Part shown: one piece after another, positions 34,391 to 48,251 of the stretch
Layout of the letters: each line of letters starts with the position of its first letter
How positions within the stretch are numbered: position 1 is the stretch's first letter
Source: Microglena sp. YARC
Lineage: Eukaryota; Chlorophyta; Chlorophyceae; Chlamydomonadales; Chlamydomonadaceae
Assembly (NCBI GenBank): GCA_022414725.1
Contig: CM039462.1
Coordinates: forward strand, 39,963,668-40,027,667
DNA length: 64,000 nucleotides
Direction of reading: 5' to 3'
Program-made: the position numbers and the translations under genes
The notes under the pieces: generated by a model
The model's input: the letters and a program-made list of their open reading frames with translations, nothing else
What the model was told of the DNA's origin: nothing
Database searches by the model: none

Positions 34391-35029
34391 AAATCAGACA
34401 ATGGTTTCTCTAGTTTGTGAGCGGGTGGTCTTGGCTTGGCTTGGTATCTGTTAGTGGTATCTGTTAGTCAAGGTACGCAAGTGCTTTTTCCGACTATCAT
34501 AAATATGCATGGCTTCCTCTTACCCTCTGATTGAGTTCACAGGGACTGCAAGCGTGCATCCATGCGCCATATATTTTAATTTTCCGCTACGAGCAGAAGC
34601 TTTCGGCAGCTCCTTGAGCCAGCCATTGGTCCAAAGCCCCAAGATTTAAATTAGTCCTGAAAAGCTTACGACCTGTTATAAATATGCATTGGTTTCCATA
34701 CAGTCCTAGTATGCAAAGCAAAACCTACATTGTGATATGTGTGGTATGTTGTTACATTAAAATATCTCACAAGCGTTGTATGTGATTCACAAGTTGCAAC
34801 AAACAACACATGGTCACTGACAGCATGCGCCATAGCTTTTCTTTGAATCATTATCAATCGTTTTACCGATGGGGGCCCTGACTTCATGGTCAGTGAACAT
34901 TCAATGCTACAATTACAATTATGCCATGTATGGCTGTACCTTTTTTATTGTAAGACATTAGTCCCCAGTGTGCATATGGAGCCATGGCATAGCTTTTCTT
35001 TTCCGCTACCGAGCAGCAGCCACTACAAA

Positions 35030-38000
35030 GACCCAAATCTATGCCCCTTAATGCCACTACAAGGAACCCAATCTATGGCCCTTTAATTGGCCACCAGACC
35101 CAAATCTATGGCCCTAATTGCCATTACTAAAGAACCCAAATCTATGGCCCTAATTGCCACTACAAAGACCCCAAAATCTCATGGCCCTAGATGCCATTAC
35201 AAAAGACAATTGCCCTAATGCACTACAAAGAACCCAAATCTATGGCCCTAATTGCCACCTACAAAGACCCCAAATCTATGCCCTAATTGCCACTAACAAA
35301 GAACACCATGGTTAACAAAGACGCCCAAATGCAGTATGGCCCTAATTGCCCACTACAAAGACCACAAATCTATGGTTCCTAATTGCCACTACAGAAGAAC
35401 CCCAAATCTATGCCCTAATTGCCACTACACAGACCCCAAATCTTATGGCCCGAATTGCCACTACAAAGAAGACAAGAACCAAAATCTATGGCCCTAATTG
35501 CCACTACAAGACCCCATTCTTATGGCCCTCCAATGCCACTACAAATACCCCAAATCTATGGCCCTAATGCCACTGTACAAAGACTATGGCCCTAAAATTG
35601 CCATAAAGACCAAATCTATGCTCTAATTCCCTTGGAACAATTAGAAGAAAAAAACCCCCCAAATCTAAACTACAAAGACCCAAATCTATGGCCTCTTAAT
35701 TAGCCACTTACAAAAGACCCCAAATCTTATGGCCCTAATTGCCCACTACAAGACCCCAAATCTATGGGCCCTAAATTGCCACTACAAAACCCAAATCTAT
35801 GGCCCTAATCCACTACAAGAAACCCCAATAGGCCCCTAATTGCCACTACAAAGACCCCAAATCTTATGCCTAATTGCCACTACAAAGACCCCAAATCTAT
35901 GGCCCTTAATTCCACTACAAAGACCCCAAATCTATGCCGCTAATTGCACACAAAGACCCCAATAATTATGGCTAATTGCCACTACAAAGACCCCAAATCT
36001 ATGCCCTAATTGCACTACAAAGACCCCAATCTATGCCCTAATTCCCTACAAAGGACCCCCAACACATCTATGCCCAATTGCACTACAAAAGGACCCCAAA
36101 TCTATGCCCTAATTTGCCACTACAAAGACCCCAAATACTATGGCCCTAAAATTGCCACTACAAAACCCCAAAATCTATGAGGCCCTAATTGCCACTACAA
36201 AGAACCCAAATCTATGGCCCTAATTGCCCACTACAAAGACCCCAAATCTATGCCCTAATTGCCACTACCAAAGAAAACCAAATCTATGGCCCCTAATTGC
36301 CACTACCAAAGACCCCAAAATTATGGCCCTAAATTTGCCCAACTTACAAAAGACCCCCCAAATCTATGGGCCTTAATGCCACTTACAAAAGGACCCCACA
36401 TCTATGCCCCTAAATTTTGCCCCCAACTTTACCAAAAGAACCCCCAAAAAATTCTATGGGCCCTTTTAATTTGCCCCACTTTACAAAAGGGGGGACCCCC
36501 AAATCCTTTTAAATGGGCCCCCTAATTTTGGCACTTAACCAAAAGAAAAACCCAAAAAAATTTCTTATTGGGGCCCCTTTTTAATTCCAAAAACTTTTAC
36601 CAAAAGCCCCAAAAAATCCTTATGCCCCCTTTTTAAAAAAAATTGCCACCCTTTTAACAAAAAAAGGGACCCCCAAAAATTCTTATGGGGCCCCTAAAAT
36701 TTTGGGGCCCACTTACCCCCAAAAATCTATGGCGCCCTAAACTGCCACTCACAAAAACCCCCACAATCTAATGGCCCTCATTGCCAACTCGACAAAGACC
36801 CCAATCTATGGCCCGTAATTGCCACTAACAAAGAACCAAAATCTATGGCCTATGCCACTACATAAGACCCCAAATCTATGGCCCTATATTGCCACTACAG
36901 AAGACCGCCAAACTATGGCCCTAATTGCCCTACAAAAGACGCAGAATCTATGGCCCTAATTGCCACTACATAAGACCGCCAAATCTATGGCCCTAATTGC
37001 ACCTTTTTTAAACAAAGACCCCAAATCTATGGCCCTAATTGCCACTACAAAGACCAAATCTATGGCCTAATTGCCACTACAAAGAACTCCAATCTATGGC
37101 CTCTAATTACACTACAAAGACCCAAATGCTATGGCCCAATTGCCACTAAAAAGGCCCCAAATCTATGGCCCTAATTGCACACAAAGACCCACAAAATCTA
37201 GCCCTATATTGCCACTAACAAAGACCTCCCCCACTAATGGCCCTAAATTGCCTACTACAAAGACCCCAAATCTATGGCCCTAATTGCCACTACAGAAGAC
37301 CCAAATCTATGGCCCTAATTTGCCACTACAAAGAACCCCAAAATCTATGCCCTAAATTGCCACTACAAAGACCCCAAATCTATGGCCCTCATTGCCACTA
37401 CAAAGAACCCAAATCGTTATGGCCCTAATTGCGCACTACCAAAGACTCCAAATCTTCATGGCCTCTAATTGCCACTACAAAGACCCCAAATCTATGGCCC
37501 TAATTGGCCACTACAAAAGAACCTCAAATCTAGTGTGCCCTAATTTGCCATTACAAAGAACCCAAAATCTATGGCCCTAGATTGCCAACTATAAAGAACC
37601 AAATCTATGGCCCTAGATTGCCACTGACAAAGACTCACATCTATGGCCCTAATCGCGCCTACAAAGAACCCAAATCTATGGCCCTAATATTGCCACTACA
37701 AAGACACCCAAATATATGGCCCCTAATTGCTAACTACAAAGCCCGCGCAAATCTAATGGCCCTATATTGCCACTCAAAGCCCCAAATCGTATGCCTGAAT
37801 TGCCACTACAAAAGACCGCCAAGATCTACTGCCCTAATTGGCCACTACACAGAACCCAACTCTATGCCCTAATTGCCACTCACAAAACCCAAACTATGGC
37901 CCTAATTGCACTACAAAGACCAAACTCTTGGCCCTAATTTGCACTCCAAAGACGCCCAAATCTATGGCCCTAATTGCCAACCTACAAAAACCCCAAATCT

Positions 38001-38394
38001 ATGGCTAATGCCACTACATAAAGACCAAATCTATGGCCCTACATTGCCACTACAAAGAACCCAAACTATGGCCCTAATTTGCACTAACAAAAGACCCCAA
38101 ATCCTATGGCGCCTAATGCCACGGTGACAGGAAGACCGCAAATCTATTGGCCCTAATTGCCACTACAAAGACCCATGCCAAATCTAGGCCCTAATATTGC
38201 TCACTAGAAAGACCCCAAATCTAGTGGCCCTAATTGCCACTCAAAGACCCAATCTATGGCGCGGTAATCGCCAATACAAAGACCCTAAATCTATATGCTC
38301 TCTAATTGCCACTAACAAAAGACCCCAAATCTTGCGCTATTGCCACTACAAAGACCCCATCTATGGCCCGTAATTGCCCTATAAAAGAACCAAA
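35030..38394 (+). repeat. 35-bp satellite array ending at an assembly gap
   Basis: About a hundred copies of a unit reading aaagaccccaaatctatggc then cctaattgccactac occupy 3.4 kb. Copies differ mainly by single-base indels. From about 36400 to 36715 nearly every homopolymer is lengthened. Both features look like uncorrected long-read consensus. Confidence 0.9.
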
Positions 38395-39394
38395 NNNNNN
38401 NNNNNNNNNNNNNNNNNNNNNNNNNNNNNNNNNNNNNNNNNNNNNNNNNNNNNNNNNNNNNNNNNNNNNNNNNNNNNNNNNNNNNNNNNNNNNNNNNNNN
38501 NNNNNNNNNNNNNNNNNNNNNNNNNNNNNNNNNNNNNNNNNNNNNNNNNNNNNNNNNNNNNNNNNNNNNNNNNNNNNNNNNNNNNNNNNNNNNNNNNNNN
38601 NNNNNNNNNNNNNNNNNNNNNNNNNNNNNNNNNNNNNNNNNNNNNNNNNNNNNNNNNNNNNNNNNNNNNNNNNNNNNNNNNNNNNNNNNNNNNNNNNNNN
38701 NNNNNNNNNNNNNNNNNNNNNNNNNNNNNNNNNNNNNNNNNNNNNNNNNNNNNNNNNNNNNNNNNNNNNNNNNNNNNNNNNNNNNNNNNNNNNNNNNNNN
38801 NNNNNNNNNNNNNNNNNNNNNNNNNNNNNNNNNNNNNNNNNNNNNNNNNNNNNNNNNNNNNNNNNNNNNNNNNNNNNNNNNNNNNNNNNNNNNNNNNNNN
38901 NNNNNNNNNNNNNNNNNNNNNNNNNNNNNNNNNNNNNNNNNNNNNNNNNNNNNNNNNNNNNNNNNNNNNNNNNNNNNNNNNNNNNNNNNNNNNNNNNNNN
39001 NNNNNNNNNNNNNNNNNNNNNNNNNNNNNNNNNNNNNNNNNNNNNNNNNNNNNNNNNNNNNNNNNNNNNNNNNNNNNNNNNNNNNNNNNNNNNNNNNNNN
39101 NNNNNNNNNNNNNNNNNNNNNNNNNNNNNNNNNNNNNNNNNNNNNNNNNNNNNNNNNNNNNNNNNNNNNNNNNNNNNNNNNNNNNNNNNNNNNNNNNNNN
39201 NNNNNNNNNNNNNNNNNNNNNNNNNNNNNNNNNNNNNNNNNNNNNNNNNNNNNNNNNNNNNNNNNNNNNNNNNNNNNNNNNNNNNNNNNNNNNNNNNNNN
39301 NNNNNNNNNNNNNNNNNNNNNNNNNNNNNNNNNNNNNNNNNNNNNNNNNNNNNNNNNNNNNNNNNNNNNNNNNNNNNNNNNNNNNNNNNNNNNN
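38395..39394. other. Assembly gap of exactly 1,000 N
   Basis: The round length indicates a placeholder. The satellite enters from the left and does not reappear on the right, so the true size is unknown. Confidence 0.99.
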
Positions 39395-40950
39395 AACACC
39401 GAGAGAGATCACTGCGGACGTACACGTAGCCTGTTCAGAACTGGGGGGGGATTGCCATGAGGGGTTTGGGGGTCTCGCAATCATGGGGTGGGGGTCGCAT
39501 CAGGGGTGGAGAATGGGGTGGGGCTGCCATCAGGGGGTATGGCAGCCATCAGGGTGGGGGGGGGGAGGCCATTAGGGTGGGCGGGTGGTAGCGGTTGGGT
39601 GGTGGTGGTGTGTGGGGGGGGGGAGGGGGCTTGTGATGTGGCGTGGCAGACTATATTGTGAGTGTCCGACTTGATGTCTGTACAATGGCAGGCGTCAACC
39701 TCCTTATACTAATATGTATGCCTCTAGGCAGCTGCTATCTATAGGTCTGCTATAAGTTAAGCTGTCAGCTGAATTATTGATGTGCTCAGATTGCTCCCCT
39801 CCCATCTCCTCTCGCCTCTCCCTCTCCCTCTCCTCTCCTCTCCCTCCTCCCCTCATTCTCTCTCCTTCTTTCCTCTTCCTCCTTCTCCTTCCTCCCTCCT
39901 CTCTCCTCCTGCCTCGCCTCTCGTCTCCGCTCCCCCTCCCCTCGCCCTCCCCTCCTCCCCTCCCTCCCCCCCCCCTCCTCCCCTCCCTTACCCCCTACCC
40001 CCTTCCCTCCCCCTCTCCCCCCCCCCTCCCCCCGTACCCTACCCCCTACCCTCCCCATCCCTCTCCCCATCCCCGCTGCCGCTCCTCCCCCTCCTCCCCT
40101 CCCCTCCCCTACGCCCCCCCCCCCTCCCCTACCCCCACCTACCGTCTCTTCCTCCCCCTCCCTCCCCTCCCCCCCTCCCTACACCTCCTCCCCTCCTCTT
40201 ATTTCTCCTCCTCTCCTCATCCTCATCGTCGCCTCACTCCTCATCCCTCATCCACTCCCTCCTCCCACCTTCCACTCCTCTCCCTCCTCTCTCCTCTCTC
40301 CTCTTTCCCCTCTCGCTCTCCCTCTCCCTCTCCCTCTCCCTCTCCCTCCCTCCTTCTCCCCATCCCCATCCTCCCTCCTCTCTCCCTCCACCCCCTCAGA
40401 CAGAAGCAGAAGCATATAGACAGAGGCAAGGGCGGTTGATAGTGACTGAGACAAGGGATACGCATACACTGTTTGCATACACATAACATTGCCTGGACAT
40501 TCACATACACGTTGGACCACACAATACACTGTTGGGTTTGCATATACACTGCCGGACATACACGTACACTGTCAGACATTGCACATACACTGTTTGGGGT
40601 GGGGGTGGATTGCCAATGAGGGGTGGGGGTCCCATCAGGGCGTGGAGATGGGGTGGAGCTGCGCATGAGGGGTATGGCCAGCATCAAGGGTGGGGGGGGG
40701 GTGTATGCATTTAGGGGTGGGTGGGTAGGTAGCGGTTGGGTGGTTGTGTGTGTTGTGTGGGGGGGGGGGGGGATGGGGGGCTTGTGGAATGCGTGCAGAC
40801 TACTATGTAGAGTGGCCCCAGCACTTGATGTCTCTGTACAAGCAGGCGCCAACCTAATTAGATGATATGTATACCTCCTAGGCAGCTGCTAGTCTTTAGG
40901 TCTGCCATAAGTAAAGCTGTCTAGCTGAATTTTTGATGGCTCAGATTGCG
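39395..40950. repeat. Duplicated G-rich unit around a pyrimidine tract
   Basis: Two related blocks (about 39436-39790 and 40600-40950) share ggattgccat.aggggt, aggtagcggttgggtgg and a tail with gcagctgctat ... ggtctgc.ataagt.aagctgt. Between them, 39794-40400 is almost pure CT sequence, so long serine/proline/leucine frames there are artefacts. A third, partial tail is seen at about 41095-41180. Confidence 0.75.
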
Positions 40951-41680
40951 GGCACTGCCCCTAGTCTGGTGATCTGCAGGGTTCAAGTGCTGTGTTTATA
41001 TGCAAGGTTGGCAGGCAATGTGTAGAGCGGCTCCCAGACACTTACTAAACTGCACTCGCCAAGCGCCAGACCTTATTATATTATATGCATAGCTGCTAGG
41101 CAGCTGCTAGTCTAGTGGTCAGCTATATGTTAAGTAGTTTAGCTGAATTAGTTATGTGCTCAGATTGCAGGCACTTGTCTAGTCTATTTATTTGCAGGGT
41201 TCAAGTACTTTGTTTCGATTGCACACGTGGCAGATGGTATGTAGAGCCAATGATATTCTTGGTGCCTATGCCCAGAATAAATAATACGACTACTTGAGTC
41301 ACACTTGAATCTGGTTTGAATTGAAAAATGAAAAAGGTAACATGACCTTGAACTTGGTTATATGGCTACAGCCAGCAATTTGGCTCTGGATGGCGCTATG
41401 TACCGGTCTGGTTTATAAGCCCTAGCAAGGCTATGAATCCTGATTTGAATTGTTACATGGTTTTACAGAAAACTTGGGCAGACTACTTTGCGAACATGTA
41501 ACGAGGAAATGTAACAAAAACATGTAAGCAAAAAACGATTTGCCAACTGAATTTTAGATTCTAAACCTTGAGGCAGTCAAGCCATAGACCCCTTTGCCAA
41601 GTTAGTTTTGCCATTCTGTTTTGAGACCCAGTTTTAGGGGTACAATGAAATTTGCAAATACTTAATATTGCCAATACTTA
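40951..41680. other. No supported gene
   Basis: Only the partial third tail of the previous repeat (about 41095-41180) is recognisable. The rest shows no feature. Confidence 0.4.
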
Positions 41681-42700
41681 AGGCACGTACAGGAGTCTCC
41701 ACATTGTATTCGTTACACGAGTCACCCCATTTGCATCTGTATCTCATAAGTTCCAGAATTGAATTCGTACAACACACTCAGCCGTATATATATTGAAATT
41801 GTTACATTCGTGTAGAACCGTTACTCACAGGACGTGAAGTTAAGGACACCATAGCGTAAGCCGGAGCTAGCTATAGACACCGTAGCCGTATTATTATATA
41901 TATATAAAACTATGATATACAGAAGTCTTTAGCATTGTATTCGTGTACACGAGTCACCGTGATAATAGATATGATTCAGAAGTCGCCATCATTTGACATT
42001 GGTACACATCTCAGCGTATCTATATATATATACATAAGTCTTTACCATCGTATTCGTTGCACGAGTCACGGTATCTACTGATGATCACACAAGTATCCAG
42101 ATTTATCGTTACACAACTTAGCCTTATCTATAGATGATCAACAGGAGTCGTTAGTATTGTATTTGTTACAAGAGTCCGCCGTATGAATGTATGTTTTTCA
42201 CAAGTCTCCAGCATTGAATTCGTTATAACAACCACAAGCCTATCTATAAGTAATCGTAACGCATACAGTGTGCTGGAGACATCTGTGTATTACTACAGAT
42301 TTCCAGCACCCTGTATTCGTTACACGAGTCAGCCGTATACCATAGATGATCTCTACAGAGGTCTCCAACATGTATTCGTAACAACAAGTCACATATATGA
42401 ATCTATATGAGATTTCAGAAGTCTCCAGCATTGTCATTCGTAACACAAACAAGCCGTATCTAGAAATGATATACAGATGTCTCGCGCATTGTATTCGTTA
42501 CACCAGTCAGCCGGATATATAGATCGTGTACAGAAAGTCTCCAGCATTGTACTCGTTACAGCAATCACCTTATTTAATATACGGTATATGTTTCAGAAGT
42601 GTCAGCATTGATTTCGTTACACAACTCAGCCTATCCTATACATTATCTACAAAAGTCTCCGGCATTGTATCCGTTATACGAGTCACCCGTATGAATAATT
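41681..42700 (+). repeat. Degenerate tandem repeat of about 55-80 bp
   Basis: Units built on gtctccagcattgtattcgt, tacacgagtcagccgtat and tatagatgat repeat about fifteen times with many indels. Confidence 0.8.
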
Positions 42701-44039
42701 TGTTAAGATTGAATTCGTTACCATACTTAACTTGGTTAACACACTTCACTGTCTTCGGTAGTAAAACAGTAATCAATTTGCAAGTAATACATAGCATACT
42801 TCTGAATGTTAATCCAAATCTCTTCATACAATCATTCCGCATATCTTTGACTTCCCACGCATATATAAAGAATAAGACTTGTGTTCATGCATTGAAATGT
42901 AGTCGTATTATAATTTGTATTTCCAGGTAGTCGTGGGTCAGTCTATTTTTATCAGAGATTTGTCACTTCCATAAGAGCGGTTGACTGCTTTGTATACAAC
43001 GCGCGATTTTCACAGCAATGGAAGTCCTACACAGATAGAAGAGAGACCTGGCCTGCCACAGCATGGCTTGTAGGAATCTTCCGCACTTCTGCTTCTCTTC
43101 AGAACCTGCGGGGCACACACTTTCGTACCGCCGCCGGACCAAACGCCGTGTCCGCTGTACGCATTTCAAACCAGCACCCAAAGTAGGTGCGCAGCTCATG
43201 CTGTGGTTGATGACTATCTTTGAGACTGTCCGAGAATGCCACAGGATTAAACAAAGTCTCCATTCAATCCATGCCTATAGCGATTTGATGTCAGAGATAG
43301 CTTCCTCGAAAATGCGCATCGCTCTGGTGTCCTACCTCCGATCCCTACCTCCAAAGATCCGCATCGCCTGCCGCGACTCAGCTATCCCAGCATCCCTGCA
43401 CCTTAGGCTGGATCTTGATCTTACTTCGTTAGTCGTCCGCTGAAAAGCACACATGCCCATGACTGTGCTCTTGGCCCATTCTTTACTCAGCGAACCACCC
43501 ATCCACTTGGATTTCTTGCAGCCAACAACATACCCCCAGAAACTGGCACCTTAGGTAAGAGGCTTTCATTCTTCCGTCTTCCATAGGTTCATGAAAGGCT
43601 AATTCACCCAGCACATGCAAGCTCATGCCGCAATGCCATGCTTTACTTACCGCCCTGCCTTATCCTGGACTTCATCGCCGTACTCCCATCTCCTGGCATG
43701 CACTACCATCCTTCCCATCTTGCAGAACCCTGCATCCTGGCCTCATTGCTTTCTAACGCATGCCCAGTTATGTTCATCACCGTCATGCCCCTTGCTTGTG
43801 CTCGCGCTGACCTCCATTGCTCTCTAATGCATGCCCGCTATGCTCATCACATCCCTGCCCCTTGCCATGCTCCCTGCCCTTCCTTGATCTCTAGCGCTTG
43901 CCTGCTCTGCTCATCACCATCCTGCCCCTTGCCGCTGCCCCCTACCCTTCATTACTGCTTGCAAATGGGTGCTGCATACTGCTCACCTGATTATTTGTGC
44001 TGTTGCTTATTGTCTCGCTGCTTTGTAGCAGTCCTGTGT
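42701..44039. other. No recognised gene
   Basis: A 126-codon plus-strand frame at 43063-43443 has no known domain. Between about 43740 and 43930 a roughly 90-base unit with ctctaatgcatgcccgctat / ctcatcaccatcctgcccct is repeated three times. Confidence 0.35.
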
Positions 44040-46520
44040 AAAGCTTCATGCTTATCATGGTGCTGCATACTGTCTTACTGATCGCAATGGTGCTGCGTAC
44101 AGCCCATCTGATTATTGTGGTGTTACTTCTTGTCTTGCTGCTTGCAGCAGTGCTGCGTACTGCTTCCCTGCTAATTGTGGTGCCGCATACTGTCTTGCTG
44201 CTTGCAGCGGTGCTGTGTACTGCCTACCTGCTTATAGTGGTGTTGCTTATTGTCTCGATGCTTGCAGCGTTGCTGCCTACTGCTCAATGCTTATTGTGGT
44301 GCTGCTTACTGTTGTGCTGCTTGCAATAGCGCTGCGTACTCCTTAATGCTTATTATTGTGATGCTTGCTGTCTTGCTGCTTGCAGTTTTGCTGTTTACTG
44401 CCAACCTGCTTATAGTGGTGTTGCTCATTGTCTTGATGCTTGCAGCGTTGCTGCGTACTGCTTAATGCTTATTGTGGTGCTGCTTACTGTCGTGCTGCTT
44501 GCAATGGCACTGCGTACTTCTTAATGCTTATTGTTGTGCTGCTTACTGTCTTGCTGCTTGCAGTTGTGCTGTGTACTGCCTTCCTGCTTATTGTGGTGTT
44601 GCTTATTGTCTCAATGCTTGCATCGTTGCTGCATACTGCTTAATGCTTATTGTGGTGCTGCTAACTGTCGTGCTGCTTGCAATGGCGCTGCGTACTCCTT
44701 AATGCTTATTGTTGTGCTGCTTGCTGTCTTGCTGCTTGCAGTTTTGCTGTGTACTGCCTTCCTGCTTATAGTAGTGTTGCTTATTGTCTTGATGCTTGCA
44801 TCGTTGCTGCATACTGCTCAATGCTTATTGTGGTGCTGCTTACTGTTGTGCTGCTTGCAATGGCGCTGCGTACTCCTTAATGCTAATTGTCGTGCTGCAT
44901 ACTGTCTTGTTGCTTGCAGTGGTGCTGTGTATTGCCTACCTGCTTATAGTGGTGTTACTTATTGTCTCGATGCTTGCAGCGTTGCTGCCTACTGCTCAAT
45001 GCTTATTGTGGTGCTGCTTACTGTCGCGCTGCTTGCAATGGCGCTGCGTACTCCTTAATGCTTATTGTTGTGATGCTTGCTGTCTTGCTGCTTGCAGTGG
45101 TGCTGTGTATTGCCTACCTGCTTATAGTGGTGTTGCTCATTGTCTTGATGCTTGCAGCGTTGCTGCATACTGCTTAATGCTTATTGTGGTGCTGCTTACT
45201 GTTGTGCTGCTTGCAATGGCGCTGCGTACTCCTTAATGCTTATTGTTGTGCTGCTTACTGTCTTGCTGCTTGCAGTGGTGCTGTGTACTGCCTTCCTGCT
45301 TATAGTGGTGTTGCTTATTGTCTCAATGCTTGCATCGTTGCTGCATACTGCTTAATGCTTATTGTGGTGCTGCTTACTGTCGCGCTGCTTGCAATGGCGC
45401 TGCGTACTCCTCAATGCTTATTGTTGTGCTGCTTACTGTCTTGCTGCTTGCAGTTGTGCTGTTTACTGCCTACCTGCTTATTGTGGTGTTGCTCATTGTC
45501 TCAATGCTTGCATCGTTGCTGCATACTGCTTAATGCTTATTGTGGTGCTGCTTACTGTCGCGCTGCTTGCAATGGCGCTGCGTACTCCTCAATGCTTATT
45601 GTTGTGCTGCTTGCTGTCTTGCTGCTTGCAGTTGTGCTGTGTATTGCCTACCTGCTTATAGTAGTGTTGCTTATTGTCTTGATGCTTGCAGCGTTGCTGC
45701 GTACTGCTCAATGCTTATTGTGGTGCTGCTTACTGTCGCGCTGCTTGCAATGGCGCTGCGTACTCCTTAATGCTAATTGTGGTGCTGCATACTGTCTTGC
45801 TGCTTGCAGTGGTGCTGTGTATTGCCTACCTGCTTATAGTGGTGTTGCTTATTGTCTCGATGCTTGCAGCGTTGCTGCCTACTGCTCAATGCTTATTGTG
45901 GTGCTGCTTACTGTCGTGCTGCTTGCAATAGCGCTGCGTACTCCTTAATGCTTATTGTTGTGATGCTTGCTGTCTTGCTGCTTGCAGTGGTGCTGTGTAT
46001 TGCCTACCTGCTTATAGTGGTGTTGCTCATTGTCTTGATGCTTGCATCGTTGCTGCATACTGCGTAATGCTTATTGTGGTGCTGCTTACTGTCGTGCTGC
46101 TTGCAATGGCGCTGCGTACTCCTTAATGCTTATTGTTGTGCTGCTTACTGTCTTGCTGCTTCCAGTTGTGCTGTGTACTGCCTTTCTGCTTATAGTGGAG
46201 TTGCTTATTGTCTCAATGCTTGCATCGTTGCTGCATACTGCTTAATGCTTATTGTTGTGCTGCTTACTGTCGTGCTGCTTGCAATGGCGCTGCGTACTCC
46301 TTAATGCTTATTGTTGTGCTGCTTGCTGTCTTGCTGTGTCCAGTGGTGCTGTGTATTGCCTACCTGCTTATTGTGGTGTTGCTCATTGTCTCCATGCTTG
46401 CACCAGTTCTGCGTACTGCTTACCTGCTTATTGTGTTGTATCTTATTGTTTATATGCTTGCAGCCTTGCTACGTTCTGCTTACAAGGTTATGCTGGTGCT
46501 GCCTGCTGTCTTGCTTCTTA
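44040..46520 (+). repeat. Higher-order tandem array, 179-bp period
   Basis: Units of about 60 bases (tgcttattgtggtgctgctt, actgtcgtgctgcttgcaat, ggcgctgcgtactcctta) are grouped in threes. The marker gcgctgcgtactcc recurs every 178-180 bases from about 44335 to 46303. The period is not a multiple of three, so cysteine/leucine-rich frames drift from frame to frame and are not genes. Confidence 0.9.
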
Positions 46521-48251
46521 CAATGGTGCCGCTTACTGCTTACTATTGTGGTGTTGCTTATTGTCTTGTTGCTTGCAGCGGTGCTGCGTACTGCTTACAT
46601 GCTGATTGTGGTGTTGCTTACTGCCTCCCTGATTATTTTTTGCAGAGCAGCTTACTTCCTACCTGCTTATTGTTGTGCTGCCTACTGTCTTACTTATTGC
46701 CTCGATGCTTCCACCGCTGCGTTCTGCTCTTACAACCTGACTCACTTTCTGACTCACAGCCTGTCTAACAACCTGACTTACTATCTGGCTCTTATTTATT
46801 TGCAGGGACCTGTGCTCTTATCGCTAGCAGGAATATTGCCCCCTCTCAGTGCAGGTGCGGCACATTTTGCGACGTTGTATAGCCAAGGGAATTAATTGAC
46901 TAGATTAAATGGGCAACATTTGATTCATCTGGTACATGACGCTCAACCTTCTAGGCCGGGCAGTTACCTGCTGGCAGCTTGCAAGTTGGTTAATCTGTTT
47001 TCACTGGGCCCTATTAGTGTTAGCAAATTCCTGCTTACCACCATAATCTCAAATCTTCTCGTTATGCCTGAAATGCAGTCAGACTCTGTTTGTACCTCAA
47101 GACGGCACACAGTTTGGCAACTAAGTAGAGGCCATGTTAGTGACATTGAAAACTATTTAGCTTGCAAGATGGTCAATATGCAATCACATTATTGTTATAC
47201 TTCATTACTAAATTGCCATGTGTTGGCACCTGAACTAGCTTGCAAGGATACAAATATGTATTCACCTGACCTGCATGCTTCTGAAACACACCTTCATAAC
47301 TAGATACACATCTGAATGGACCAGAACGAGCTTGCAAGCTAGTTCATCTGCATTCACAAGACTCTCAGCCTTCTGGGCGAGTTAGCAACATCTAGGCATC
47401 TGAACTAGCTATTGGTAACTATCTATATAATTATCAATTAACTAACATAGTACCTGATTATCTGACTGGCTTGCGAATATATGTATGAATCTCCTTCCGT
47501 GTATGCATGTCTTGCAGGCCAAGAGGAGGGATGTAATCGGAATGGCAAGATTGCTGGCATGAAGTAACTACAAATGCTGATGATGTACAGATATAGACTC
47601 AACGAGGACGTAGAGAAATGATGATCGGGTTGACTTGCTAGCCCCCTTCTTTCCCTCTCTATGCGGTCGGTTTTACTTGCTAGTTTTCTTCTTTGACTCT
47701 CTATGTCGTCATGAGGACTGTCTAGTCCTCTTCCTTGACTCTCCTAGCGGTTGGTTTTCCTTGCTTGTCACATTCCTTGCCTTAGTGGTTAGGTTGCCAC
47801 ACCTCCGGCAGTTGGAGTACCTTCATGCCTCCTTCCTTGCCTCCTATTAGGTTGGGTATACCTTGGGTTATGCAGGTTTCATATTGGACATGATCAGACT
47901 TGTCCTACATGCTATTGACATACATATTTGGTTGGATGCATAGAGATCCTTGTGATAGACACTCCGAAAAATATCGAATCTGACACATGTGGTCGTGGTA
48001 TATCCCTCTAGATGCTGTGAAATGGGGATGCTGGACGGAGAATATCCTCTCAGTAGTAAAGGATGAACAGCACTTCTTGATGGAATGTCACGTGTACTCT
48101 TAGGATTTCTTGGGGTGAGAACTTTGAAAGCACCCCGAGTGGATTTAACAGTTTATAGACTTGTTATGGCTCACCCCTTGATTGTAAACTGACATACATG
48201 ATTTGTTGCATGGATATTTTATGCTTGTAAAGTGCCCCAATCTCATTCCAG
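46521..48251. other. No supported gene; loose repeats
   Basis: Between 46970 and 47350 an imperfect unit around agcttgcaag.tggt.aat recurs about four times. No domain is recognised in the 135-codon frame there, and nothing else is seen up to 48251. Confidence 0.35.

Noticed and set aside
38302..39484. Frames of 350-390 codons
   Set aside because: They consist of the 1,000-base N gap.
39777..40486. Long Ser/Pro/Leu-rich frames (220 and 234 codons)
   Set aside because: They arise from an almost pure CT tract that is open in several frames; composition, not selection, explains them.
44531..46895. Overlapping Cys/Leu-rich frames in three registers
   Set aside because: The 179-base repeat drifts through the frames; no start, family or splice context supports a gene.
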